A stretch of 64,000 bases of DNA from Arthrobacter jinronghuae. GTDB lineage: Bacteria; Actinomycetota; Actinomycetes; Actinomycetales; Micrococcaceae. A program made the position numbers and the translations under genes. The DNA is taken from the NCBI RefSeq assembly GCF_025244825.1, contig NZ_CP104263.1, forward strand, positions 1,426,001-1,490,000. The letters run 5' to 3'. The first letter of the stretch is position 1. Each line of letters starts with the position of its first letter. The notes under the pieces were generated by a model. The model was not told the origin of the DNA. It searched no databases and saw only the letters and a list, made by a program, of their open reading frames with translations. Below, piece after piece: positions 9,053 through 19,046 of the stretch.

Positions 9053-9637
9053 TCAGACCCCGACGACGTAGGTGAGGGCGGCCCAGACCGAGACGGTGGC
9101 CACTGTCGTCCATATGACGATTGCCACACCTTGCCAGAGCAGCACCCAGCCACGGGGGGTTCCGCCGGCGATGAGGATCGCGGATGTGAACTGGGTCGGG
9201 ATCGCGAGGGGACCGAGGATGCTCGCGCCTGGGACGCCGAAGCGGACGAGCCACTTCATGAAGCGCTGGCGCCCCTTTGATACGGGCTTGGCCGGCACCG
9301 TCTCCTCGAACTCAGCGGACCCCTGGTAACCCAGGGAGGCCGGGACACGCTCGGCCCTCCGAGCAGCCGCGACGCGGGCCGTGTTGCGGTCGGTGACCGC
9401 AGTGCGGGCCCGGGACGTGAAGAGCACCACGAGGACCACGCTCAGGAAATTGCCGACTGCGGCGGCGATACCGGCAACGATAGGGTGGAGGCCGGCGAGG
9501 ATGCCGATCACGGAGGCCCCTTCGGCCTCGATGAACGGGACGGCCCCGGCGAGCATCATGATGAAGGGACGGATGATCTCGGGCACCTGGGCCGCCAGAT
9601 CCTGGAAGTTGATGATCAGTTCCTGAATGGGGTTCAT
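9053..9637 (-). CDS. Putative small multidrug export family membrane protein
   Basis: A 194-residue integral membrane protein. Hydrophobic segments lie at about residues 22-52, 54-75, 133-155 and 163-190, separated by a basic cytoplasmic loop (FTSRARTAVTDRNTARVAAARR). The pattern 'MLAGAVPFIEAEGASVIGI' with an E-x-E/G signature and 'FGVPGASILGPLAIPTQF' resembles the putative small multidrug export family (Pfam PF06695) from memory; function in that family is weakly supported experimentally. AAAGAAAG lies upstream of the ATG. It is the first gene of a two-gene minus-strand unit and is divergent from the LuxR-type regulator at 9913, which might control it. Confidence 0.65.
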   Translation of the reverse strand: MNPIQELIINFQDLAAQVPEIIRPFIMMLAGAVPFIEAEGASVIGILAGLHPIVAGIAAAVGNFLSVVLVVLFTSRARTAVTDRNTARVAAARRAERVPASLGYQGSAEFEETVPAKPVSKGRQRFMKWLVRFGVPGASILGPLAIPTQFTSAILIAGGTPRGWVLLWQGVAIVIWTTVATVSVWAALTYVVGV

Positions 9638-9912
9638 GGTTCGGCGCTTCTTTCTTTTGTCTTATGCGGGTCGTGGATTTGTGCGATTCTCGAAACTGCC
9701 CCCAGCAGAAACAGTGTTCCCGGGTCTGGCTGGGCCGTACTGCTTCGCCTGCACCGGTGTCTTCAGATTCGCACCGGAGTCAGCGCCGTCGCGTCGGTGG
9801 AAGTCCCTGCATTCCGCCGGTTTCCGCCTACGCGGTAGGTCGGAGCGACTTCGTTTGCGTAGGTGGGAATTGCCTAATAGGGTGCCGACAAGCTGTGAAG
9901 GGAGCGACACTG
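9638..9912. promoter_or_regulatory. Divergent intergenic region, export gene / LuxR-type regulator
   Basis: This 275-base gap separates two divergent transcription units and must hold both promoters; I could not place either with confidence. A 13-bp palindrome, CCTAC-GCG-GTAGG, lies at 9827-9839 and is the best candidate operator. GGGAG at 9902-9906 region serves as ribosome-binding site for the regulator. Confidence 0.35.
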
Positions 9913-12642
9913 ATGGACTTCCTGGGCCGGCACGCGGAGCGTGCAGCGGTCGACAACTTCCTCTCGCAGGCACGAGACGGGCTGAGCGGGGCAGTCATTG
10001 TGCGCGGGGAGGCGGGTATCGGAAAGACGGCGCTGCTCCAGTACGCCCGCCGCAGGGCTGATGCCTCAGGGTTCCGGGTGGCGTCCTCGGTCGGGGTGGA
10101 GTGCGAGACACAGTTCGCTTTTTCGGGCCTGCATCAGTTGTGCACGCCGCTGCTGGACCGCATGGGTTCGCTGCCCGAGCCGCAGCAGGCCGCTCTGGGC
10201 GTGGCGTTCGGGCAGCAAAGCGGTGCCGTGCCGGATCCGTTCCTGATCGGGCTGGCAACTCTCAACCTGTTAGCCGAGGCCGCTGAGGAAAGGCCCCTTC
10301 TGTGCATCGTCGACGACGCGCAGTGGCTGGATGAGGCGTCTGCCCAGGTTCTCGCGTTCGTGGCACGACGGGTCGCGGCCGAGCGGATGGTGCTGGTGTT
10401 GGCGCTTCGGGAGCCCACCGACCGCGATGTGCGCGGGTTCGACGGGATCCCTGTCTTACGCTTGGGCGGGCTCGACGAGACCGACGCGCGGGAGTTGCTG
10501 GCTGCGGCCGACTACGTACCCCTGGACGACGGGAAGCGGAACCATGTCCTTGCCGAGGCACGAGGGAACCCTCTCGCCCTGCTGGAACTGGCCCGTAACG
10601 CGCCGGCTGCGTGGCTGGCCGGCGGGTTCGAGCCGATGCCGGGCATCACGCACCGCCTTGAGGACACCTTTCGGCGCCGCTCGGACAGCCTGCCGGCACC
10701 GACTCAACTCTTGCTGCTGATTGCCGCTGCCGATCCAACCGGAGAGGTGGCGCTGCTATGGCGTGCGGCCGCGCACCTGGGGATCGCCGGCGAGTCTGCC
10801 GCGCCCGCGGAAGCCGCCGGTCTGCTGGAGATTGATACGCGGGTGAAGTTTCGCCATCCGCTGGTGCGTTCGGCTGTGCTTCGGTCCGCCGCCCCGCCGG
10901 AGCGCCGCCGCGTGCACGCCGCGCTGGCCGCTGCCACCAATCCGGACATCGATCCCGACCGACGCGCCTGGCACCGGGCACGGGCCGTGCTGGGCACCGA
11001 TGAGGACGCCGCCGCGGAACTGGTACGGTCAGCAGGCCGGGCGCGTGCCCGCGGCGGGCTGTCCGCCGCGGCGGCGTTCATGGAGCATGCAGCCAGACTG
11101 ACACCTGATCCCGCCGCACGGGCGAGCCGGGCATTGGAAGCCGCGCGTGAGAAGCACGAGGCTGGTGCGGACGCCTCGGAGCTGCTGACCATCGCTTCGG
11201 CCGGGCCGCTCGATACCCTACAGCAGGCTCGCCTCGAACTGCTGCGCGCGCGGATCGCGTTCCACCTCGAGCGCGACGCCGAAGGGCAGAGAATGCTGCT
11301 GGAAGCCGCTAAGAGCCTGGCCCCGCTGGACCCGGTGCTGTCCCGTGAGACGTATCTGCGCGCGCTCGAAGCGGCGATCGTCACCGGTGACTTCCGCCGC
11401 GGCCGCGGCATACCGGAAGTGACCGAGGCTGCCCTGACGGCGCCCGTCGCGACGGGGTCTCTGCGGCCTGCGGATCTGCTGCTCGACGGGCTTGTGACGA
11501 CCTTCACTCAGGGGTATTCGGCCGGTGTGCCGGGGCTGCGGCGGGCGCTGGCGGCCTTCGGAGGCCAGGAGCAGGATGTTGATGCGCTGAGCGTCGCCGA
11601 CACCTGCCGCTGGGGGTGGCTCGCGAGCCGAACCGCAATGTCGGTGTTCGACGACGAGATGCTCCACGCGGTGTCCATCCGTCATGTCCGTCTGACCCGT
11701 GAGACCGGCGCGCTTGCCGCACTCCCGGACGCACTTCTGGGCCAATCCGTCATGCAAGTGCTCTCGGGTGAGTTCGACCGCGCCGCCGAGCACGCAGCGA
11801 TCGCAGCCGCGACCGAGGCTGTGCCCTTGCTGCACGCGCAGCTCCTCCTCTCTGCCTGGCGCGGCCGTCCAGACGAGACCGCCGGGATGCGCGCGAGCAT
11901 TGTCCGCAAGGCTGCCGGACAGGCGCACAGCACCGAGGATGCCCTGACACAGTACGCCATGGCGGTGCTGCATAACGGTCGGGGCGACTACTCCGCAGCT
12001 CATGCCGCGGCGGCACGGGCCGTCGACACCGAAGCGGTGAGGTTCAACAACCTGGCCCACTCTGAACTCGTCGAAGCGGCGTGCCGTTCCGGTCGGCCGG
12101 AGAGTGCGGCCGATGCGCTGGAGCAACTCACTTCACGCGCCCTCGCCAGCGGTACGCCGTGGGGGCTCGGTCTGGCGGCGCGTGCACGGGCGTTGACCAG
12201 TACGGGGAGGACTGCTGAGGAGCACTTTCGTGAGGCAATCGACCAGCTCAGTCGCTGCCGGATAACCACCCACCTCGCCCGTACCCACCTTGTCTACGGC
12301 GAGTGGCTTCGTCGCGAGGGCCGACGGCAGGACGCCCGCGAACAGCTCCGCACCGCGCACGAGCTGTTATTGGACATGGGAGCCGAAGCGTTCGCAGCCC
12401 GCGCCGCCCGCGAACTGCGTGCCACCGGTGAGCACCCCCGCAAGAGAAGCGCCCAGCCGACCGACAGCCTCACCGCCCACGAAATGCACATCGCCCGGCT
12501 GGTGGCTACCGGCGCAACCTCCCGCGAAGTTGCCACCGAGCTCTTCCTCAGCCCTCGCACGATTGACGCCCACCTCCGGAACATTTTCCGAAAGACGGGC
12601 GTCACCTCGCGCCGCCAGCTCCGCGAGCTGTCCCTTCGCTGA
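9913..12642 (+). CDS. Large ATP-binding LuxR-family (LAL-type) transcriptional regulator
   Basis: A 909-residue regulator of the LAL/MalT-like class. The N-terminal AAA-type ATPase begins at once (MDFLGRHAE) with Walker A GEAGIGKTALL near residue 36 and Walker B LLCIVDDAQWLDE near residue 135. A long alpha-helical, TPR-like middle region carries many Ala/Leu-rich helices. A C-terminal LuxR helix-turn-helix occupies the last 60 residues (LTAHEMHIARLVATGATSREV ... SPRTIDAHLRNIFRKTGV). The ATG at 9913 has GAAGGGAG upstream; the frame stays open further upstream but without coding character. Such proteins activate target promoters upon ligand and ATP binding; the ligand here is unknown. It stands alone, divergent from the export-protein pair. 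Confidence 0.85.
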   Translation: MDFLGRHAERAAVDNFLSQARDGLSGAVIVRGEAGIGKTALLQYARRRADASGFRVASSVGVECETQFAFSGLHQLCTPLLDRMGSLPEPQQAALGVAFGQQSGAVPDPFLIGLATLNLLAEAAEERPLLCIVDDAQWLDEASAQVLAFVARRVAAERMVLVLALREPTDRDVRGFDGIPVLRLGGLDETDARELLAAADYVPLDDGKRNHVLAEARGNPLALLELARNAPAAWLAGGFEPMPGITHRLEDTFRRRSDSLPAPTQLLLLIAAADPTGEVALLWRAAAHLGIAGESAAPAEAAGLLEIDTRVKFRHPLVRSAVLRSAAPPERRRVHAALAAATNPDIDPDRRAWHRARAVLGTDEDAAAELVRSAGRARARGGLSAAAAFMEHAARLTPDPAARASRALEAAREKHEAGADASELLTIASAGPLDTLQQARLELLRARIAFHLERDAEGQRMLLEAAKSLAPLDPVLSRETYLRALEAAIVTGDFRRGRGIPEVTEAALTAPVATGSLRPADLLLDGLVTTFTQGYSAGVPGLRRALAAFGGQEQDVDALSVADTCRWGWLASRTAMSVFDDEMLHAVSIRHVRLTRETGALAALPDALLGQSVMQVLSGEFDRAAEHAAIAAATEAVPLLHAQLLLSAWRGRPDETAGMRASIVRKAAGQAHSTEDALTQYAMAVLHNGRGDYSAAHAAAARAVDTEAVRFNNLAHSELVEAACRSGRPESAADALEQLTSRALASGTPWGLGLAARARALTSTGRTAEEHFREAIDQLSRCRITTHLARTHLVYGEWLRREGRRQDAREQLRTAHELLLDMGAEAFAARAARELRATGEHPRKRSAQPTDSLTAHEMHIARLVATGATSREVATELFLSPRTIDAHLRNIFRKTGVTSRRQLRELSLR

Positions 12643-12672
12643 GCCCCGCAGCGTGGCGGTCGAGGCCCGCCA

Positions 12673-13188
12673 CTAGGGCGTGCCGACGTCGTCGGCTACC
12701 GCAGCCATCCGCCCCTCGAACTGGTGCCCGCCGGATGTATGCCGGCGGACGACGGCGTGAGGCAGCCGCGCTGCGTGCCGGTCCAGGTGGTCGATGGGCA
12801 CCACCTCGTCGTCGACGCAATGGTGGAGCCAGACCGGGAAGCCGGTTGGCAGTTCGGCGTCAGCCGGCAGGGCGTATTCCGCCTGCCAACCCTCCGACTC
12901 CCAGAAAGGCACTGCCAGGAGGACAAGTCCCAGCGGCGGGGTGCCCTGAAATCCATCGGCGAGGTGAAGCAGGACCATCGACGCCCCGAAGGAATGCCCG
13001 ACGATGACCAGGTCAGGGGCGAGGGTATTCCGGTGCCGTTCGATTTCGCTGCGCCAGCCCGCGGCTGACATGTCCTGATCGGGGAAGCGGGGCGCCGTAA
13101 CGGGCAGGCCGAGGCGGGTGTGCAGTTCTTCTGCGAGGGGCAGGTCGTCCGGGTAGCCGCCGGCTCCATGGACGAAGAGGATCTCCAT
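12673..13188 (-). CDS. Small alpha/beta hydrolase (RBBP9/YdeN-like)
   Basis: A 171-residue hydrolase with a minimal alpha/beta fold. It opens directly with the first strand and oxyanion region (MEILFVHGAGGYPDD). The nucleophile elbow GHSFGAS supplies the catalytic serine, an acid is plausible in 'CVDDEVVP', and the histidine in 'HTSGGHQFEG'. All triad members are thus visible. Substrate unknown; the small size resembles RBBP9/YdeN serine hydrolases. GGGAGA precedes the ATG on the minus strand. It converges on the LuxR-type regulator with only 30 bases between stops. Confidence 0.75.
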   Translation of the reverse strand: MEILFVHGAGGYPDDLPLAEELHTRLGLPVTAPRFPDQDMSAAGWRSEIERHRNTLAPDLVIVGHSFGASMVLLHLADGFQGTPPLGLVLLAVPFWESEGWQAEYALPADAELPTGFPVWLHHCVDDEVVPIDHLDRHAARLPHAVVRRHTSGGHQFEGRMAAVADDVGTP

Positions 13189-13387
13189 GCGTTCTCCCGG
13201 GATTTCATTGCCGTGCCGGGTTTGGGTTGAGAGTGTTACCTGTTCCTGCAGGCCAGCTTGGTCTTCCGCCCGCTAGCCGGTCAAGGGGAGCCCTGCCCGG
13301 ATGACTCCGGCGCCCTGCCCTGCTAGCCTCATCCGTCCGGCGTCACGGCGTCCGCCATCCAGGTTGCGTCGGAGAAGGAGCGGGTCC

Positions 13388-14161
13388 ATGGCTGCGGAAA
13401 TCCCATCCCGGAAGGTCATTATCCATGGCGCCGGCGGTGCGATCGGCGGTGCCGTAGCGGAGGAATTTGCCCGCCGCGGGGCGGAGCTGTTCCTCGCCGG
13501 GCACCGCCTCGACTCCGTTAATACAACGGTGGACCGCATCCGCGGCCTGGGCGGCGGGCCGGTGCATGCGGCCGAAGTCGACGCGTCCGATCCCGCGGCC
13601 GTAGACGCGCACGCCGACGCCGTCGTCGACGCCGCAGGACGGATCGACGCAGTGCTCAACGCGGCCGGCCTCCCGGCGGTGCAGGGCGTCCCGCTGCTCG
13701 ACATGCCCGTGGACGACGTCGTCGCGCCGGCAGCGGGCTGGCTGCGCACACAGTTCATCACTTCGCGGGCCGCTGCAGTGCACATGGTTCGGCGCGGAAG
13801 CGGAACGGTCCTGCTGCTGTCCGCCTCGCCGGCAAGGGTCTCGATCGCCGGAGTGGGCGGCTTCGCAGCGGCTTGTGCCGCCGTCGAAGCTCTCACGCGG
13901 ACCCTCGCCGCGGAGCTCGGTCCCTCGGGAGTGAGGGTCGTCTGTCTTCGCCCGCAGCGCATTCTGGAAACTATCGGAAGCACACCGGACCTGCCGATGG
14001 CACTGGACGAGTTCACACGGTTTCTCGAGTCACTCACCACCACGGGGACCCTTCCCACTCTCGGGGAGGTGGCCAAAGCAGCAGTCTTCCTGGCCGAGGG
14101 CGGCGCCGGGAGTATGAACGGCGCCGTCCTGAACCTCACGAGCGGGATGAGCGTCGATTGA
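13388..14161 (+). CDS. SDR-family protein lacking the catalytic Tyr-x3-Lys
   Basis: A Rossmann-fold protein of 257 residues with SDR architecture: the nucleotide-binding loop HGAGGAIGGAV (residues about 13-23), the conserved NAAG, a serine in LLLSAS, and the C-terminal 'GGAGSMNGAVLNLTSGMSVD'. At the active site the expected Y-x-x-x-K is replaced by F159-A-A-A-C163, so both the proton-donor tyrosine and the lysine are missing while the neighbouring helix (AAVEALTRTLAAELG) is fully conserved. It is therefore probably not a conventional dehydrogenase; a binding role or altered chemistry is possible. AAGGAG precedes the ATG at 13388. Upstream in-frame codons look non-coding. Confidence 0.82.
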   Translation: MAAEIPSRKVIIHGAGGAIGGAVAEEFARRGAELFLAGHRLDSVNTTVDRIRGLGGGPVHAAEVDASDPAAVDAHADAVVDAAGRIDAVLNAAGLPAVQGVPLLDMPVDDVVAPAAGWLRTQFITSRAAAVHMVRRGSGTVLLLSASPARVSIAGVGGFAAACAAVEALTRTLAAELGPSGVRVVCLRPQRILETIGSTPDLPMALDEFTRFLESLTTTGTLPTLGEVAKAAVFLAEGGAGSMNGAVLNLTSGMSVD

Positions 14162-14175
14162 TACCCGGGACATCG

Positions 14176-15317
14176 GTGCAAAAGGGAACCGTGAGGATCG
14201 CGGCTGCGGGGACCAATGGCACCGGCACGGGTTCCCGGCGCAGCCAGGTACGACGCCGGTTGGCCGCCCTCGCGGCCGTTGCAGTCACGGCGGCCGCGGC
14301 GGCCGGATGCACCGGCGGCGGACCGGGACCGGAGCCACCCTCTTCCGTTTCGCCCGGACCGGAAGTGACAAGACCCGATCCGGAAGTCCTCGCCACCGGT
14401 CTCGACGCGCCCTGGTCGATTGCGTTCCATGAGGGCATTCCGTTGGTCAGTGAGCGGGACTCCGCACACATCCTGGAGCTCAACGCCGGCGGCAACATCC
14501 GGGAAATCGGCACCATCGAGGGCGCCGGCGGCAGGGGAGAAGGCGGCCTTCTCGGGATCGCCGTCCAGGACGGGTACCTGTATACCTATTTCACCGGGGA
14601 CGGAGGGAACCGGATCGAGCGGCGCGAGGTCACCGGCGAACCCGGGTCATTGGCGCTGGGCGAAGCGGAAACCATCCTCGACTCAATCCCCGCCGGCCCG
14701 GTCCACAACGGCGGTCGCATCGCCTTCGGCCCGGACGGCATGCTGTACGCCACCACGGGCGACGCCGGCAACCGGGACAGCGCCCAGGACCGGGACTCGC
14801 TCTCGGGCAAGATCCTGCGGATGACCCCGGACGGCACCGCCCCGGAGGACAACCCGTTCCCGGGAACACTCGTGTACAGCTACGGGCACCGCAACCCGCA
14901 GGGCATCGCCTGGGATAGCAACGGCGTCCTCTACGCGAGTGAATTCGGGCAGAATACCTGGGATGAATTGAACGTGATCGAGGCCGGCGGGAACTACGGC
15001 TGGCCCGAGGTCGAGGGCATCGGCGGGGAGGAAGGCTTCACTGACCCGATGCAGCAATGGACGCCCGGGGAAGCCAGTCCGAGCGGCATCGCCGTGGCGG
15101 AGGGCTCCCTGTACATCGCCAACCTGCGCGGTGAACGGCTGCGGGAGGTCCCGCTCGACAATCTCGGGGCCTCCACTGAGCAGCTGGCCGGCGAGTACGG
15201 CCGGCTGCGCGACGTCGTCAACGCTCCGGACGGCAGTGTGTGGATCCTGACGAACAACACGGACGGCCGCGGCCGTCCGGGGCAGGATGATGACCGGATC
15301 CTGCGCCTGGAAACGGA

Positions 15318-15321
<4 letters not shown>
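14176..15321 (+). CDS. PQQ-dependent sugar dehydrogenase (GSDH family) lipoprotein
   Basis: The mature part is a six-bladed beta-propeller of the glucose/sorbosone dehydrogenase family (PF07995): 'LDAPWSIAFHEGIPLVSERD', 'GRGEGGLLGIAV', 'VHNGGRIAFGPDGMLYATTG', 'YSYGHRNPQGIAWDSNGVLYASEFG' and 'GGNYGWPEVEG' are all family marks. The soluble PQQ enzymes oxidise aldoses; some relatives act on other sugars, so substrate is uncertain. A signal peptide ends in AAAAAGC, a lipobox, so it should be lipid-anchored outside the membrane. Start is uncertain: TTG 14158, GTG 14176 and GTG 14191 are all in frame with weak ribosome-binding sites. It follows the SDR gene by a few bases, so the two may be cotranscribed. 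Its stop overlaps the convergent GNAT gene by four bases. Confidence 0.85.
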
Positions 15322-17492
<2,171 letters not shown>

Positions 17493-17514
17493 CCGGCCCG
17501 AGAAAGGACCAGCC

Positions 17515-17907
17515 ATGCCCGCGAAAGTCACCTCCTTCGCCGTCTCCCTGAACGTTCCCGCGCCGGAAGCCTCCGCAGCCTTCCTCGTCCGCCATCTTGG
17601 CTACATCGTGGAGATGGAAAACGACGGCTTTGTTTCGCTCAGACATCCGGGCGGGGGATCGAACCTCATTTTCCTGCGTACCGGCCTCTCGACGTTTCAG
17701 CCGCCGGAGGTCGCTGGACGGGCACGGGAGGGATTGTTGCTGGTGCACGTGGTCGAGAATCTCGACGAAGTCCACCAACAGTTCCTTGCCGACGGTGTGG
17801 ACGTGGTGACCCCTCCGGAAACGGAGCCCTGGGGTGAACGGTTCGCGCAGTACCGGGATCCGAACGGCTTGATCGTACAAATAGTCCAGTGGATCACCGG
17901 CGAATGA
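17515..17907 (+). CDS. VOC (glyoxalase/bleomycin-resistance fold) family protein
   Basis: A 130-residue single VOC module: 'SFAVSLNVPAPEASAAFLV' begins the first beta-alpha-beta-beta-beta unit, and 'GERFAQYRDPNGLIVQIVQW' ends the second, with the usual D-P-x-G turn and a terminal metal-ligand-type position. Members are dioxygenases, isomerases or drug-binding proteins; no specific substrate can be read. It sits 22 bases after the rifampicin monooxygenase with its own AGAAAGGA ribosome-binding site, so the two are probably one operon and may act on the same compound. Confidence 0.78.
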   Translation: MPAKVTSFAVSLNVPAPEASAAFLVRHLGYIVEMENDGFVSLRHPGGGSNLIFLRTGLSTFQPPEVAGRAREGLLLVHVVENLDEVHQQFLADGVDVVTPPETEPWGERFAQYRDPNGLIVQIVQWITGE

Positions 17908-18029
17908 CCGGCGGGATCCACGAACCGGTATGACTGCGGCTCGCGTTACTACTGGGAACACTGGGGCTGGGGTGAAGAAAGTGGATTTTACGCTTGCGGA
18001 GAACAAGGCAGGGTGTCAACCTCGTCCGC

Positions 18030-18734
18030 ATGCAAACCAAACGCCTTCCACATGCCCTTGCCACTACTTCAATCTGCAGCCTGGCGGCAGCTTTTGCCCT
18101 CGTGGGCTCGCTGGCCACCGCTCCGACGGCTGCCGCACAGGCTCCCGCCGCGCCAATGGAATCCGGTGTTTTCGTAGCCGTTTCGGACCCTACGCCCACC
18201 TGTCTCATGACCCCCACGCCTACGCCCACGTCGACGCCTACGCCCACGTCGACGCCGACGGGCACCCCGACAACTACACCCACGTCGACGCCGACGGGCA
18301 CCCCGACAACTACACCCACGTCGACGCCGACGGGTACCCCGACTAGTACGCCGACCTCGACGCCGACGAGCACCCCGACAACTACACCCACGTCGACGCC
18401 GACGGGCACCCCGTCAACAACGCCCACGTCGACGCCGACGGTCACTCCGACTAGCACGCCCACCTCGACGCCGACGGGTACCCCCACAGTCACTCCGACG
18501 CCGACCGGTACCTCGACGCCGACGCAGACTGATACAGGGGTGACCATGGTCCAGGTAGTGTCCATCACTCCGCCGTGCATGAGGACCGGAGGACCGTCCA
18601 ATGGTGTGAGCCCTGACCTGGCAGGCACCGGTGCAACCGGCACCTCGCTCGCACTGTTGGGAGCCGGAGGCCTTCTTGTCGCTGGTGCTGCCGGCGTGTA
18701 CTTCACGCGTCGCCGCGGAGCCGAGGAATCGTAG
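18030..18734 (+). CDS. Thr/Pro-repeat cell-surface protein with LAxTG sortase signal
   Basis: A 234-residue exported protein. The N-terminus is a signal peptide (basic KRLPH, hydrophobic core ICSLAAAFALVGSLA, cleavage near AAA-Q-A). Residues about 62-168 are an almost pure Thr/Pro/Ser/Gly tract built of TPTSTPTGTPT-like units, a rigid, potentially O-glycosylated stalk. Near the C-terminus LAGTG is followed by a hydrophobic helix (LALLGAGGLLVAGAAGVYF) and TRRRGAEES, a sorting signal of the LAxTG kind used by class E sortases of high-GC actinobacteria. No sortase gene is in the window. A longer frame from TTG 17994 is possible but the ATG gives the better signal peptide. No strong ribosome-binding site is seen. 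Confidence 0.75.
   Translation: MQTKRLPHALATTSICSLAAAFALVGSLATAPTAAAQAPAAPMESGVFVAVSDPTPTCLMTPTPTPTSTPTPTSTPTGTPTTTPTSTPTGTPTTTPTSTPTGTPTSTPTSTPTSTPTTTPTSTPTGTPSTTPTSTPTVTPTSTPTSTPTGTPTVTPTPTGTSTPTQTDTGVTMVQVVSITPPCMRTGGPSNGVSPDLAGTGATGTSLALLGAGGLLVAGAAGVYFTRRRGAEES
18243..18352 (+). repeat. 36-bp tandem repeats inside the Thr/Pro-rich gene
   Basis: Two identical 36-bp units (18243-18278 and 18279-18314) and a third diverging copy encode the PTSTPTGTPTTT-type stretch. Repeats of this kind expand and contract, so stalk length may vary among strains. The same repeats produce long antisense frames rich in Gly-Val-Asp, which are artefacts. Confidence 0.85.
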
Positions 18735-18765
18735 GCGTAGCCGCCCTCAAGGACCCCGAGACGTG

Positions 18766-18799
18766 CGGCAGCCGGCCCTATCCCGGGGCCGGCTGCCGT
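18766..18799 (+). terminator. Terminator after the LAxTG protein
   Basis: A 13-bp-class G+C-rich hairpin, arms CGGCAGCCGGCCC and GGGCCGGCTGCCG around a short TATCCC-type loop, lies 30 bases past the stop. It separates the surface-protein gene from the erm leader. Confidence 0.65.
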
Positions 18800-18852
18800 T
18801 CATCCATCCGCCGTACATCTTGCTCCCTCTGGAATCGTCGAGCCGGTCGCCG

Positions 18853-18858
18853 TATCCT
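18853..18858 (+). promoter_or_regulatory. Putative -10 element of the erm leader transcript
   Basis: TATCCT (TAnnnT) ends seven bases before the leader ATG, the spacing that puts the transcription start on or next to the A of the ATG. No convincing -35 hexamer is seen (TGGAAT at 18830-18835 with a 17-base spacer is the nearest). Confidence 0.35.
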
Positions 18859-18865
18859 CCTTCCC

Positions 18866-18934
18866 ATGACTTCCTGTAGAGCTTTTGCCCGCGCTTTCGG
18901 CTGCGGGTTCTTCGTGCGCGACCGCCGCCGCTGA
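18866..18934 (+). CDS. ermL: Probable erm leader peptide, 22 aa
   Basis: A short frame ATG...TGA encodes a 22-residue peptide that ends FFVRDRRR before the stop. It lies about 110 bases upstream of the erm start and has no ribosome-binding site, but a TATCCT element seven bases upstream would make it leaderless. The C-terminal R-D-R and R-R-R match the Arg/Lys-x-Arg/Lys pattern known to stall macrolide-bound ribosomes in erm leader peptides. The arginine codons overlap the 5' arm of a G+C-rich hairpin (CCGCCGCCG / CGGCGGGCGG), so stalling would disturb RNA folding. Too short for automatic callers; the identification is by position and composition. Confidence 0.55.
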   Translation: MTSCRAFARAFGCGFFVRDRRR

Positions 18935-19046
18935 CGGCGGGCGGCACCTCCACTCGCGGTACCGCGCGCCGTCGTTCCGGATGCCAGGCACCCGGAAGGC
19001 GTCGTATGCCTGAAGGGTGCTCCATTTCGCGGCGATTGGAGCGCTC
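18922..19046 (+). promoter_or_regulatory. erm attenuator: mutually exclusive RNA hairpins
   Basis: Three structures can be drawn. (a) CCGCCGCCG / CGGCGGGCGG across the leader-peptide end. (b) CAGGCA (18985-18990) with TGCCTG (19007-19012), or GCACCC (18988-18993) with GGGTGC (19015-19020). (c) GGGTGCTCC (19015-19023) with GGAGCGCTC (19038-19046), nine pairs including two G-U, which hides the erm ribosome-binding site GGAG (19038-19041). Structures (b) and (c) share GGGTGC and so compete, as expected for translational attenuation. A 12-bp palindrome CGCGGTACCGCG also lies at 18955-18966. Confidence 0.5.

Noticed and set aside
17894..18706. Minus-strand frame with Gly-Val-Asp repeats
   Set aside because: Produced by the tandem repeats of the Thr/Pro-rich gene read backwards. 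The forward product has a signal peptide and LAxTG signal.
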